From: Microbacterium sp. VKM Ac-2923
Lineage (GTDB): Bacteria > Actinomycetota > Actinomycetes > Actinomycetales > Microbacteriaceae
Length of the DNA: 64,000 nucleotides
Direction: 5' to 3'
Assembly (NCBI RefSeq): GCF_022815605.1
Contig: NZ_JALGRP010000009.1
Location: 111,951-175,950 of the forward strand
Shown: in pieces, positions 33,001 to 40,416 of the stretch
Position numbering within the stretch: the stretch's first letter is position 1
Layout: the number at the start of each line of letters is the position of its first letter
The notes under the pieces: model-generated
The model's input: only the letters and a program-made list of their open reading frames with translations
What the model was told of the DNA's origin: nothing
Databases searched by the model: none
Translations under genes and position numbers: made by a program

Positions 33001-34406
33001 TCGTTCAGCTTTTCCCAGTGCAGACCGTCGGTGCTGTGCCCCATGAAGATCTTCTCGTAGCCGCCCTCGGTCGCGAAGTGGGTCCACAGGTACCCGGCCG
33101 TGTAGTCCTTGTCGAGACCCGCAGGGGCCGCCTTGACGGTGACCTCGATCTGACGGGTGACGGAGGTTCCGGATGCCGCGGCGGTCAGCGTCACCTTTGT
33201 GTCGGTCGCACCGCGGGTGACGACGCCGGCAGGCTTGCCGCCGGTCGCCGACGTCGAGATCACGCCGGACGGCGAGGCCGACCACGTGATGGCCGTGCCG
33301 TTGACCGAGCCGGTGGCCGGGAGGGTGATGTTGCCGCGCACGTCGGTGGCGTTCGGGATGCTGATCTTGTCGAGGTCGGCCTTTGCGAGGTCGGCGTTAC
33401 CCGGCATGGCTGCCACGGTGACCGCGAAGGTGCGCGTCTGGGTGGCCGAGCCGCGGGTGAGGGTCGCTGTCAGCGTCGCGGTGGCAGGCTGCTGCCCGGC
33501 CGCCGGGCGGGTGACCTTGCCGGCCGCGCTCACCGCGGCGGTGTTGCTGGAGGCCCAGCTGATCGAGGCTCCGTTGACGCCGGTCGTGGGAAGGCGCAGA
33601 TCGGCGGTGACGGCGCTGAGGTCGCCGAGCGAGAGGGCGGCGGTGTCGCGCTGCAGACGCGTGGCATCGGCGGGCACGAGGGCGGAGACATCGGATGTCG
33701 AGAGCGCGGTGTTGTACACCCGGAAGTCGCGCACGCTGCCGGCCAGTCGGCGGTCGGCGTTGTAGACCGAGCGGCCGATGTAGTTCGCGGTGGTCGTCCC
33801 GCCGCCGATCGCGCCGGGCTTGGTGGTGACGTTGGTGGCCTGACCGACCTGCGCGCCGTCGAGGTAGACGCGCGCCGTGTCGGTGGCGTCGTCGAGCGTG
33901 TAGGTGAGGGTCTTCCACACGTCGCGCTGCAGGTTGGCGTTGCTGTTCACCGTCTGCTCGGTGCTCCAGTTGCCGGTGGCGATGGAGGCCTTGTAGGAGT
34001 TGCCGGTCGAGTAGAGGTATCCGTTGCCGACCCCGCCCCCGTCGGTGTTGCCGAGGCCGTAGATGAAGTAGGGGGTGCCCTGGTCTCCTCGCACCAGCAC
34101 GTCGGCGCTGATCGTGACCGAGTCGAGACCGGCGAGCAGGTTGTCGGGCAGGTCGACGTAGTCGTCGGTTCCGTCGAGGCGGACGCCCTCGCCGCCGGTG
34201 AGGGTCGCACCCCCGACGTAGGTGGCGTTGCGCCCCTTGCCGGAGGCGTCGACGGCGGTGGTGCCGCTTGCATCCGTCAGCGGGTAGTGCGCGACCAGGC
34301 GGTCGTCGGCGGCGGCGGCTGGCTGCGCGGCGACGAGGGCGCCGGTCAGCGCGAGGGCCAGTGTCGCGACGCTTGCGAGCGCGCGACGGGGAAGAGGGTG
34401 CTCCAT
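30075..34406 (-). CDS. Secreted tandem GH43 arabinan-degrading enzyme
   Basis: A 1443-residue exported protein, ATG 34406. Order: signal peptide to about 34; LamG about 35-250; two Ig-like domains about 260-430; a first GH43-like domain about 435-745 (LGVRDPHLVRS, CVWAPEATYNE, NIIDSTIAKEGDTYYRF); a second LamG about 755-955; a short Ig/DUF5018-like part about 965-1045; a second, canonical GH43 about 1050-1335; and the shared RCVAGK C-terminal domain from about 1350. The second GH43 has all three acids: base Asp1057 in GLYADPNI, the IDPAAFHD aspartate, and acid Glu1229 in REGVFF. GH43 enzymes hydrolyse alpha-L-arabinofuranosyl or xylosyl links with inversion. Two different catalytic modules suggest combined debranching and chain cleavage. 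Confidence 0.9.
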   Translation of the reverse strand: MEHPLPRRALASVATLALALTGALVAAQPAAAADDRLVAHYPLTDASGTTAVDASGKGRNATYVGGATLTGGEGVRLDGTDDYVDLPDNLLAGLDSVTISADVLVRGDQGTPYFIYGLGNTDGGGVGNGYLYSTGNSYKASIATGNWSTEQTVNSNANLQRDVWKTLTYTLDDATDTARVYLDGAQVGQATNVTTKPGAIGGGTTTANYIGRSVYNADRRLAGSVRDFRVYNTALSTSDVSALVPADATRLQRDTAALSLGDLSAVTADLRLPTTGVNGASISWASSNTAAVSAAGKVTRPAAGQQPATATLTATLTRGSATQTRTFAVTVAAMPGNADLAKADLDKISIPNATDVRGNITLPATGSVNGTAITWSASPSGVISTSATGGKPAGVVTRGATDTKVTLTAAASGTSVTRQIEVTVKAAPAGLDKDYTAGYLWTHFATEGGYEKIFMGHSTDGLHWEKLNDNKSILANLGGDLGVRDPHLVRSPEGDKYWIIGTDLHAEGGGAGGSGWDQLNASQNLVVWESSDLVNWSDQRIVFAGFDKAGCVWAPEATYNEATGEYYVYWAARDQTDNNTPDWALRMYLTKTRDFVTFTKPEIWTTLNPKGDGQGGRNIIDSTIAKEGDTYYRFSTSDWDTVVDTAPSLDGPWTQKIGPGQAGAAGLRARMEGLTVYQLPDGRWSVMGDEFNYYAHVTDSLASLKFTQLSSGSGANQFSFDQSFRHGSVLRLSKAEEARLLEKYGDTPVTPEEPQQGPIAEYTFENGSLADSVGDADLTASGTAAVATDAEKGSALRLTGAANGFASFPTGFFDGRDTMTVSMDIKSERTSGNFFTFAFGQNQDRYSFLRVRGGEARTAITKATWQGESAVSGTLSSGQWHKYDLAYDGKTLRMYIDGVKVGENLALNASVSELGSNLAGYLGKSLYSADGYFQGWYDNVRVYNRALSNTEILQNAGIEDQLLDVSLTQPEKLKMAPITDGKARTVILPVVKGTDVSKLAPTFTTVPGSTVSPASGTTVDLTAPVTYTVTTPSGAKAAWKVEARVVNSPVLPGLYADPNIAVFGDTYYIYATSDGFPGWGGKEFYVWKSKNLTDWTRSATPFLTLDGANGNVPWATGNAWAPTIIERDGKYYFYFSGHNSAVDRKTIGVAVADNPEGPFTAQPNAMILNNEAVTSGQAIDPAAFHDPVTGKWYLGWGNGSPVLAELADDMTSIKPGTYQRINGLTDFREGVFFNYRKGLYHLTYAIDDTGSENYRVGYATATSMNGPWTYRGVILEKDLSLGIKGPGHSSIINVPGTDDWYIAYHRFAMPNGNGNNRETTIDKVTFGADGLMQKVTPTLESVKPQTVPSPGPEVTAAVTSRCVAGKVVLAVSVTNRDDAPVSLNMTSDHGSKTVASLAAGKTTTQTFTVRQASIPAGTVTIAATDAGGAATEVKAGYGARTCG

Positions 34407-34457
34407 TGCGATCCTTTCGGACAGCCCTCTTTGGCTGTCGTCGTGCAGGGATGCTGA

Positions 34458-34486
34458 ATGTTATCGCTCACAGGGTCCGGTCACAA
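34458..34486 (-). promoter_or_regulatory. Promoter and operator B (tandem GH43 gene)
   Basis: Minus-strand TTGTGA, 17 bp, TAACAT. The operator TGTTATCGCTCACA (34459-34472) covers the spacer end and the -10. Its minus-strand reading, TGTGAGCGATAACA, is close to the E. coli lac operator. Confidence 0.75.
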
Positions 34487-34578
34487 GATGCTGTGGCGGC
34501 GCGTGATCCGCGGCCGGACCCCGGCAGCGGCCCGACGCGTTCGTGCGGAAGCGCGCGGATGTTGACGTCAACGAAGGA

Positions 34579-34607
34579 TTGCCTCTCGCGAGTGGTACCG
34601 CTAACCT
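34579..34607 (+). promoter_or_regulatory. Promoter and operator C (GH43-like gene 34777)
   Basis: TTGCCT, 17 bp, TAACCT with the operator TGGTACCGCTAACC (34593-34606) over the spacer end and -10. Confidence 0.7.
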
Positions 34608-34776
34608 GAGCACCACGATCGGCATCCGTCGTCGCCTCACGGGCGCGCGAACGCCCTCGCGGTCGTCCTTCCCGGGGCCGACCGACGCGTCGCCGCCTCG
34701 GCGCACCACCCCACCGCTTCGCCTCGGCCCCCACCTTCGAAGCCGCGCACACAGCGCCGAGAGAAAGGTCTCGAAG

Positions 34777-37758
34777 ATGAGATCACCGGTCACCCGCCCA
34801 CCCCGAGCCGAGCGCTCGCGTCGCGTGTCGAAGGCGCTGACCGCGTCTCTCACCGGCGTGCTCGTCGCTTCGACCATGAGCATGGTCGCGCCCGCGGCGC
34901 ACGCCGCCGACGTGCCGGCGCCCACGGCGCACTACGACATGTCGCACACGGGCACGTCGCTCCTCGATGTCTCCGGTAACGGCCGCAACGCCTCGCTCAC
35001 CGGTTTCACCGACGCCTCGTTCGCCGACGCCGCCGGCGACGCCGTGCTGCGCTTCAAGGCCGACGGCTACGCGGCGCTGCCCAAGGGCCTCGTCACCGCG
35101 ACCGACAACGCCTTCACGGTCGAGTACACGGTCGCTGCGCAGTCTGCGGCCAACCACTTCGGCTGGGTCATCGGTGACGGGGTCGGGCCGTGGAACACCA
35201 CGCAGCTCGGCAACCACATCTTCCTCAGCCCGCGCTCGGCCCAGGGTGGCTACACCGATCAGGTGCTCGCCGCCATCCGCGTCAAGAGCGGCAGCAGCAA
35301 CGGCGAGACCCGCCTGCCGGCCGGTGGCGGCCTCAACCCCGGCTTCACCACCCTCACGATGGTGGGCACGGGCAACACCCTGACGCTGTACCGCGACGGC
35401 AGTGTCATCTCGACCCTGACCCACGCCAACTCGCTCAGCTCGATCATCCCCTCGGGCAACGTGCTCGGGTACCTGGGCCGCTCGCTCTACCAGGGCGACT
35501 CGCTGCTACGCGCCGACGTCAGCGACGTCAAATTCTGGGATGCCGCTCTCACCGCCGACCAGGTCGGCGCCAGCATGCCCACGGCGACGCAGAAGTCCTC
35601 GACGACGTCGGCGCTGCTGCGCGGCGACGTCGCGGCGACCATGCTGCGTTCCAACACGTCGCTCGACAGCGTCTCGAGCAACCTCAACCTCGCGTCGTCC
35701 GTGAACGGCGTCGCACTGACCTGGTCGTCCTCCAACCCGGCAGTGGTGTCGACCACCGGCGTCGTCTCGCGCTCGATCTCGACGAACACCCCCGTCACCC
35801 TGACGGCAACGAGCTCGCTCGGGACCCTCGTCTTCGACGTCACCGTCATCGCGCCGAACGTCTCCGCCGACCTGGATGCCGTCTCCCTGGCATCCCGTAC
35901 GACCGAGAATCTGCCGCTGGTGACCAAGGGCGCCCTCAACGGCGCCGCGATCAGCTGGACCTCGTCGAACCCCGCCCTGGTCACCTCGACCTCCGCCGAC
36001 TACGTCGCCCCGTCGGTCGGCGTCGCGGACCCGTTCCGCGGCGGTGGCCTCGTCGTTCGCCCCGCGTACGGTGCGGGCGACGCGAAGGTCACCCTGACGG
36101 CGACGGCCACCCTCAACGGTCAGACCGCGCAGAAGTCGTTCGACGTCACGGTCGCCGAGAAGGGCCGTACGGCTCCGGATGCCGGCTACGCCGCGGCGTA
36201 CTTCAAGTCCGACGGCGACGAGAAGATCTATCAGGCGGCGACGTCGGGCAACGACTTCTTCTCGTTCTCGCCCGTGAACGGCGGCCAGGCCGTCATCACC
36301 TCGACGACGGACACGAAGGGTCTGCGCGACCCGTACATCCTCCGCTCGAAGGACGGCGACAAGTACTACATGGTCGCCACCGACCTGTGCATCAGCTGCG
36401 GGACGGGCTGGGGCCCGGCGCAGTCGAACGGTTCCCTCAAGATCGAGGTCTGGGAGTCGACCGACCTCGTGAAGTGGGACCGCACGAACGGGGTCAACGA
36501 GGGCATCACCATCAACCAGCCCGAGGCCGGCATGACCTGGGCGCCCGAGGCGTACTGGGACGACGCGCTGCAGTCGTACGTGGTGCACTTCTCGTCACGT
36601 CTGTACAACAGCGCCGCGAAGACCAACACCGACAACCTGCACGCCCGCGTCTTCACCGTGCTCACGCGTGACTTCAAGACCTACACCTACCCGCCCACCG
36701 AGTGGCAGAACACCGGCTTCGCGCGCATCGATTCGACGGTGCAGAAGATCGGCGACTACTACTACCGCTTCACCAAGAACGAAGAGGGCGGCGCGGCCGA
36801 CGGCCTCGAGGCGGGCAAGGACATCTTCCTCGAGCGCTCGAAGGTGCTGACCGCCCCGACGACGCGCTCCAACTGGAACGCCGACCCCGAGAAGACGTGG
36901 CAGCTCACGGACACCAACATGACGCGCCTCGAGACGAACGAGGTGGGCGAGGGTCCGCAGATCGTCAAGCTCAACGCGGGTGACCCGAACAATGCCGGGG
37001 GCGACGGCTACGCCTTCCTCGTCGACAACTTCGGCGCCGGCGGGTACCGCGCGTTCGTCACCACCGGTGCCGCCATCGCGAGCAGCTCGCAGACCGATCG
37101 CCTGTCGCGTCGCGCGGACTGGAACGTCCGTCCCGTCGGCGGCCTGCCCGCCAGCCCGCGCCACGGCTCGTTCGTGAGCGTGAACCAGTCGGTGCTCACC
37201 GCGATGCGCGACTGGACGTCGGTCAAGGCCGTCGCCTCGACCACGACCCTCACCAACGCGGGTCGCACGGTCACCGCCGTCGTCGCCGCCGCGGACCGGG
37301 GCGATGTCGCCGGCACCGTGACCTTCACGGGAGAGGGCTGGACGCAGACGGTCGCGCTGAACCAGCGCTCCGCCTCGGTCGAGGTGCCCTCGACGGTTCG
37401 CTCCGTGACGGCCCGCTACGACGGATACACCGATAATCGGGTCACCGCCTCGACGTCGGACGCGCTCTCGCTCGGCCTGGACCTGTCCGCCGTCGTGGTG
37501 AACCGCTGCGTGGCCGGCAAGGTGACGCAGGTCGTCTCGGTGACGAACACGGATGCCGTCTCGGCGGACGTCACGGTCGCCGGCGCGTTCGGCAGCAAGG
37601 TGATGACCGTCGCTGCGGGCAAGACGGTGTCGGCTACGTTCTCGACGCGCGCGCCGTCTGTCGACGCAGGCACGATGTCGGTCAACGCGGTCGCGAGCGC
37701 CACGAAGGACGCGGCGACCTCGTTCACCGTTCCCACCCCCCAGGGCAGCTGCCGCTGA
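34777..37758 (+). CDS. Secreted LamG-GH43-like arabinosidase
   Basis: A 993-residue exported protein; ATG 34777 follows GAGAAAGG after a 165-bp leader, and the open frame before it is untranslated leader. Order: signal peptide to about 43 (AAHAAD), LamG about 45-255, two Ig-like domains about 280-460, GH43-like propeller about 467-815, an Ig-like linker about 815-895 and the shared C-terminal domain about 900-993 (NRCVAGK ... GSCR). Candidate catalytic acids are Asp518 in GLRDPYI, Glu591 in WAPEAYW and Asp652 in RIDSTV. The exact GH43 subfamily and linkage cannot be named by eye; location and regulation point to arabinan side chains. Confidence 0.88.
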   Translation: MRSPVTRPPRAERSRRVSKALTASLTGVLVASTMSMVAPAAHAADVPAPTAHYDMSHTGTSLLDVSGNGRNASLTGFTDASFADAAGDAVLRFKADGYAALPKGLVTATDNAFTVEYTVAAQSAANHFGWVIGDGVGPWNTTQLGNHIFLSPRSAQGGYTDQVLAAIRVKSGSSNGETRLPAGGGLNPGFTTLTMVGTGNTLTLYRDGSVISTLTHANSLSSIIPSGNVLGYLGRSLYQGDSLLRADVSDVKFWDAALTADQVGASMPTATQKSSTTSALLRGDVAATMLRSNTSLDSVSSNLNLASSVNGVALTWSSSNPAVVSTTGVVSRSISTNTPVTLTATSSLGTLVFDVTVIAPNVSADLDAVSLASRTTENLPLVTKGALNGAAISWTSSNPALVTSTSADYVAPSVGVADPFRGGGLVVRPAYGAGDAKVTLTATATLNGQTAQKSFDVTVAEKGRTAPDAGYAAAYFKSDGDEKIYQAATSGNDFFSFSPVNGGQAVITSTTDTKGLRDPYILRSKDGDKYYMVATDLCISCGTGWGPAQSNGSLKIEVWESTDLVKWDRTNGVNEGITINQPEAGMTWAPEAYWDDALQSYVVHFSSRLYNSAAKTNTDNLHARVFTVLTRDFKTYTYPPTEWQNTGFARIDSTVQKIGDYYYRFTKNEEGGAADGLEAGKDIFLERSKVLTAPTTRSNWNADPEKTWQLTDTNMTRLETNEVGEGPQIVKLNAGDPNNAGGDGYAFLVDNFGAGGYRAFVTTGAAIASSSQTDRLSRRADWNVRPVGGLPASPRHGSFVSVNQSVLTAMRDWTSVKAVASTTTLTNAGRTVTAVVAAADRGDVAGTVTFTGEGWTQTVALNQRSASVEVPSTVRSVTARYDGYTDNRVTASTSDALSLGLDLSAVVVNRCVAGKVTQVVSVTNTDAVSADVTVAGAFGSKVMTVAAGKTVSATFSTRAPSVDAGTMSVNAVASATKDAATSFTVPTPQGSCR

Positions 37759-37766
37759 TCCTGAGA

Positions 37767-37807
37767 CGCCGGTGGGGCGCCCGATCCGATCGGGTTCCCC
37801 ACCGGCG
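37767..37807 (+). terminator. Terminator of the GH43-like gene 34777
   Basis: CGCCGGTGGGG (37767-37777) pairs with CCCCACCGGCG (37797-37807), with a nested CCCGAT/ATCGGG stem inside, directly after the stop. Confidence 0.7.
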
Positions 37808-37938
37808 TGCGCCCCACCCCGGTGGGTGACCGCCGCGCCGGATGCCGGTGCGCGCCCGGGCGGACCGCCGCGCAGCGCGTGTGCGCGCCGGTCCGATACC
37901 GCCCTCCGCTCCGGTCGAGATCCGTCCTCTCGGAACAC

Positions 37939-37967
37939 TTGTCATTTGAATGTGTTCTCGCTAACAT
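37939..37967 (+). promoter_or_regulatory. Promoter and operator D (WxL-like operon)
   Basis: TTGTCA, 17 bp, TAACAT, the best-matched promoter of the set. The operator TGTTCTCGCTAACA (37953-37966) covers spacer and -10, in the same position as at the GH43 promoters. Confidence 0.78.
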
Positions 37968-38079
37968 CTGTGGTGTCGCGGGGTGCGGACTACCCGGATC
38001 CTTCCCCGCAACGACCGGAGCGTCCGGTGAGCTTGCTAGTCGTTCGACGTCGGTGTCGAACGAAGAAACGGAGTACACA

Positions 38080-38727
38080 ATGAAGTTTTCCAAGGGTGCT
38101 GCGGCACGCATCGCCGTGGCCGCCGTCGGTGGTCTGGTCCTCGTCGGCACGGCCGGTGCGGCGTTCGCGGCTGAGGTCGATGACAAGGGTGTCGACGTCA
38201 ACGTCAACATCGCACCCGTCGTCGGACCCGGCAGCCTGAGCCTGACGGTCGCCGGCACCTCCGCCACCCTCGCCGAGGGCGTCTCGGGTGACCCCGAGGT
38301 CCGTCAGTTCGACGGCACCCTCCCCACGGTCACGGTGACCGACACGCGTGACGTCGACGACATCCCGGCGGACCACTTCTGGTACGTCGTGGGTCAGGCG
38401 TCTGCCTTCACCAGCCCGGGCGGCGCCACCATCTCCCCCGACCACTTCGGCTGGACCCCCAAGCTCGTCAGCGGGAGCGAGACCGGCCTCGTGGCCGAGG
38501 GTGAAGAGGTCAAGACCTCCGAAGACACCGGAGACGACGCGGTCGGCCTCGTCGACCAGGAGCTGCTGTACACCGCGCTGGAGTCGGCCGCCGTCAAGGA
38601 GGGCGGGGAGTCGTCGTGGACCGCCAACGCCGCGTTGGTGTTGAAGACCGACGCCGGTGTCACGCCGGGTGCGTACACGTCGAAGCTGACCCTCTCGCTC
38701 TTCGAGGACGTCATCACGCAGCCGTAA
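38080..38727 (+). CDS. WxL-like secreted surface protein
   Basis: A 215-residue exported protein from ATG 38080 (GAAACGGAG upstream). The signal peptide ends near residue 28 (AGAAFAAE). The mature part starts VDVNVNIAPVVGPGSLSLTV and ends in a WxL-type pattern: HFGWTPKL, then SSWTANAALVLK, then TPGAYTSKLTLSLFE. WxL domains of Gram-positive bacteria bind peptidoglycan non-covalently and pair with DUF916/DUF3324 proteins, and the next gene is a DUF916-type protein, which supports the call although the motif is degenerate. Its promoter carries the arabinan operator. It may be a surface binder or scaffold for arabinan or its enzymes; that role is inference. Confidence 0.68.
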   Translation: MKFSKGAAARIAVAAVGGLVLVGTAGAAFAAEVDDKGVDVNVNIAPVVGPGSLSLTVAGTSATLAEGVSGDPEVRQFDGTLPTVTVTDTRDVDDIPADHFWYVVGQASAFTSPGGATISPDHFGWTPKLVSGSETGLVAEGEEVKTSEDTGDDAVGLVDQELLYTALESAAVKEGGESSWTANAALVLKTDAGVTPGAYTSKLTLSLFEDVITQP

Positions 38728-38744
38728 GATCGTCGCAGAAGCAT

Positions 38745-38780
38745 CCGCGGGCCGAGTCCTGAAGAGGGCTCGGCCCGCGG
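38745..38780 (+). terminator. Intercistronic hairpin between WxL-like and DUF916 genes
   Basis: A perfect 12-bp stem: CCGCGGGCCGAG (38745-38756) with CTCGGCCCGCGG (38769-38780). It lies 18 bp after the first gene, so it may terminate part of the transcripts and make the WxL-like protein more abundant than its partner. Confidence 0.68.
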
Positions 38781-38840
38781 TCCTGTGTGAGCGACGATGT
38801 CGACAGGATCGACGAAGATCTGGGATGGTGACGCAGCGGT

Positions 38841-39992
38841 ATGTCCAAGACACGCCCCTTCCTCCTGCGGATGACGATCGCCCTCGGGGCCCTCGTCGCT
38901 CCGCTTCTGCTCGGCGTGCCCGCGGCGTCCGCGGCGTCCGCCGATGACATCACGTGGTCCGTCACTCCGGCCGACGCGTCGGGCGCCGACGACCGCGGAG
39001 TCATCCAGCAGGAACTCGATCCCGGGGCTTCGCGCGCGGACTTCCTCGCTGTGCGCAACCTCAGCCGCACGGAGGTGACGTTCGCCCTCTCGGCGGCGGA
39101 CGGCTATTACACGGACAACGGGCGGTTCAACATGCTGCCCTCCGATCAGGAGTCGGTCGATGCGGGTCGGTGGATCGACCTGCCCGACTCGGTGACGGTG
39201 GGCCCGAACGCCACCGTCGTCGTGCCCTTCACCACCACGGTGCCCGAGGATGCCATTCCGGGTGATCACGCCGCGGGCATCGCCGCGTCGGTCTCCTCGA
39301 CCGGCACCGACGCGGGCGGCTCCCAGGTGGGCGTGGAAAGTCGAGTCGGTTTCCGTGTCATGACGCGCGTGACCGGCGACATCGTCGCCTCGTTCGCGGT
39401 CTCGGGGATCGACTCGGGGTACGACATGTCATGGAACCCGTTCCGTCCCGGAGCGGCCCGTACCACGTTCACCGTGGAGAACACCGGCAACGCCAGCCTC
39501 GTCGTCGGCGGGACCACGGCGATCGGCACCGGTTCCGCCGTCTTCCCTGACGATGGCGCGCCGCGACAAGAGCTCCTGCCGGGGGAGTCCCGTTCGTTCA
39601 CCGTCGCGGTCACCGACGTCTGGCCCACGTTCTTCGTGCCGGGATCCATCGACCTGGTGCCGACGGCGATCGATCTGGGCGGCGACGCCGTCGAGGTCGC
39701 ACCCCAGTCGGCGGACGCGTCGCTCTGGGCACTCCCCGTGCCGCAACTGCTCGTTCTGCTCGGCGTGCTGCTCATCGTCTCGGCCCTCTTCTGGCGTCGC
39801 CGTCGCTTCACGGCCGCCCTCGACCGCGCGCGCGAAGAGGGGCGCCGCGCTGCGGGCGCCCCGGTCGCGGGCGGCGCCGCATCCGGCGCGGAGGCCGATG
39901 ACTCCGGCATCCCATCTGAGGGAACGGATGCGGGGCCCGGCCGGGCCGACGGTCTGAGCGCGGACGCCGCTTCCACGGAAAGACTCCGATGA
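38841..39992 (+). CDS. DUF916-type WxL-interacting membrane protein
   Basis: A 383-residue protein: signal peptide to about 33 (AASAAS), DUF916-like peptidoglycan-binding domain about 36-155 (ITWSVTPADASG, VRNLSRTEVTFALSA, DGYYTDNGRFN), a second beta-sandwich about 160-290, a TM helix about 297-317 and a basic then acidic cytoplasmic tail rich in Ala and Gly. WxL-interacting proteins of Firmicutes have the same order (DUF916, DUF3324, TM). It is the probable membrane partner of the WxL-like protein. Its stop overlaps the next start as ATGA. Confidence 0.72.
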   Translation: MSKTRPFLLRMTIALGALVAPLLLGVPAASAASADDITWSVTPADASGADDRGVIQQELDPGASRADFLAVRNLSRTEVTFALSAADGYYTDNGRFNMLPSDQESVDAGRWIDLPDSVTVGPNATVVVPFTTTVPEDAIPGDHAAGIAASVSSTGTDAGGSQVGVESRVGFRVMTRVTGDIVASFAVSGIDSGYDMSWNPFRPGAARTTFTVENTGNASLVVGGTTAIGTGSAVFPDDGAPRQELLPGESRSFTVAVTDVWPTFFVPGSIDLVPTAIDLGGDAVEVAPQSADASLWALPVPQLLVLLGVLLIVSALFWRRRRFTAALDRAREEGRRAAGAPVAGGAASGAEADDSGIPSEGTDAGPGRADGLSADAASTERLR

Positions 39993-40222
39993 CCCCCACA
40001 GCGGCTCCGGTGCGAGACGGCGTCGTCTCCGTCACCGTCGACATCGCTCCCCAGCCCGGCATTCATCCCTCCCCGTCCGTCAGCGCGGCGCCGTCGGGCC
40101 TGCCCGATCACGGATGGCTCGCGGCCACGGGCGTCGAGCCGGCGTGGTTGATCGCCGGCGGGGCCGTGCTCGTCGTGGCCCTCGGCGTCCTCCTCGTGCG
40201 TGCGCGCCGCCGGCGTTCGTGA
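39989..40222 (+). CDS. Small LAXTG-anchored surface protein
   Basis: A 77-residue protein coupled to the DUF916 gene by an ATGA overlap. It ends in a cell-wall sorting signal: LAATG (residues 45-49), a hydrophobic helix and RARRRRS, the class-E (SrtE) type of actinobacteria. The N-terminal part contains VVSVTVDIAPQPG, which recalls VDVNVNIAPVVGPG at the start of the mature WxL-like protein. No normal signal peptide is visible, so export is unclear; it may be the tail of a once longer WxL-like protein. No sortase gene lies in the window. Confidence 0.62.
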   Translation: MTPTAAPVRDGVVSVTVDIAPQPGIHPSPSVSAAPSGLPDHGWLAATGVEPAWLIAGGAVLVVALGVLLVRARRRRS

Positions 40223-40416
40223 TCCTCCCGCGCTCACCGGGGTCACTGTCGCGGGTCCGGCGACGCAGAACGCGCTGACCGAGGGTCGGACGACGACGTC
40301 GCGGGGGTCGCACATAATATGGGAGGGCGTGACCAGGCTTTTTTCAGCGTGATCCGTGACCTGTCGCTCGCTCCGGGATCATCCGGTGTGCGCCGTGATC
40401 AAGATGTTCGGATCGG

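Noticed and set aside
29958..34457. 1499-residue plus-strand frame
   Set aside because: Shadow of the tandem GH43 gene; the composition is not protein-like.
34459..34472. True E. coli lac operator
   Set aside because: The resemblance (TGTGAGCGATAACA) is striking but the site belongs to a local family of nine; it is explained by the shared LacI-family binding mode.
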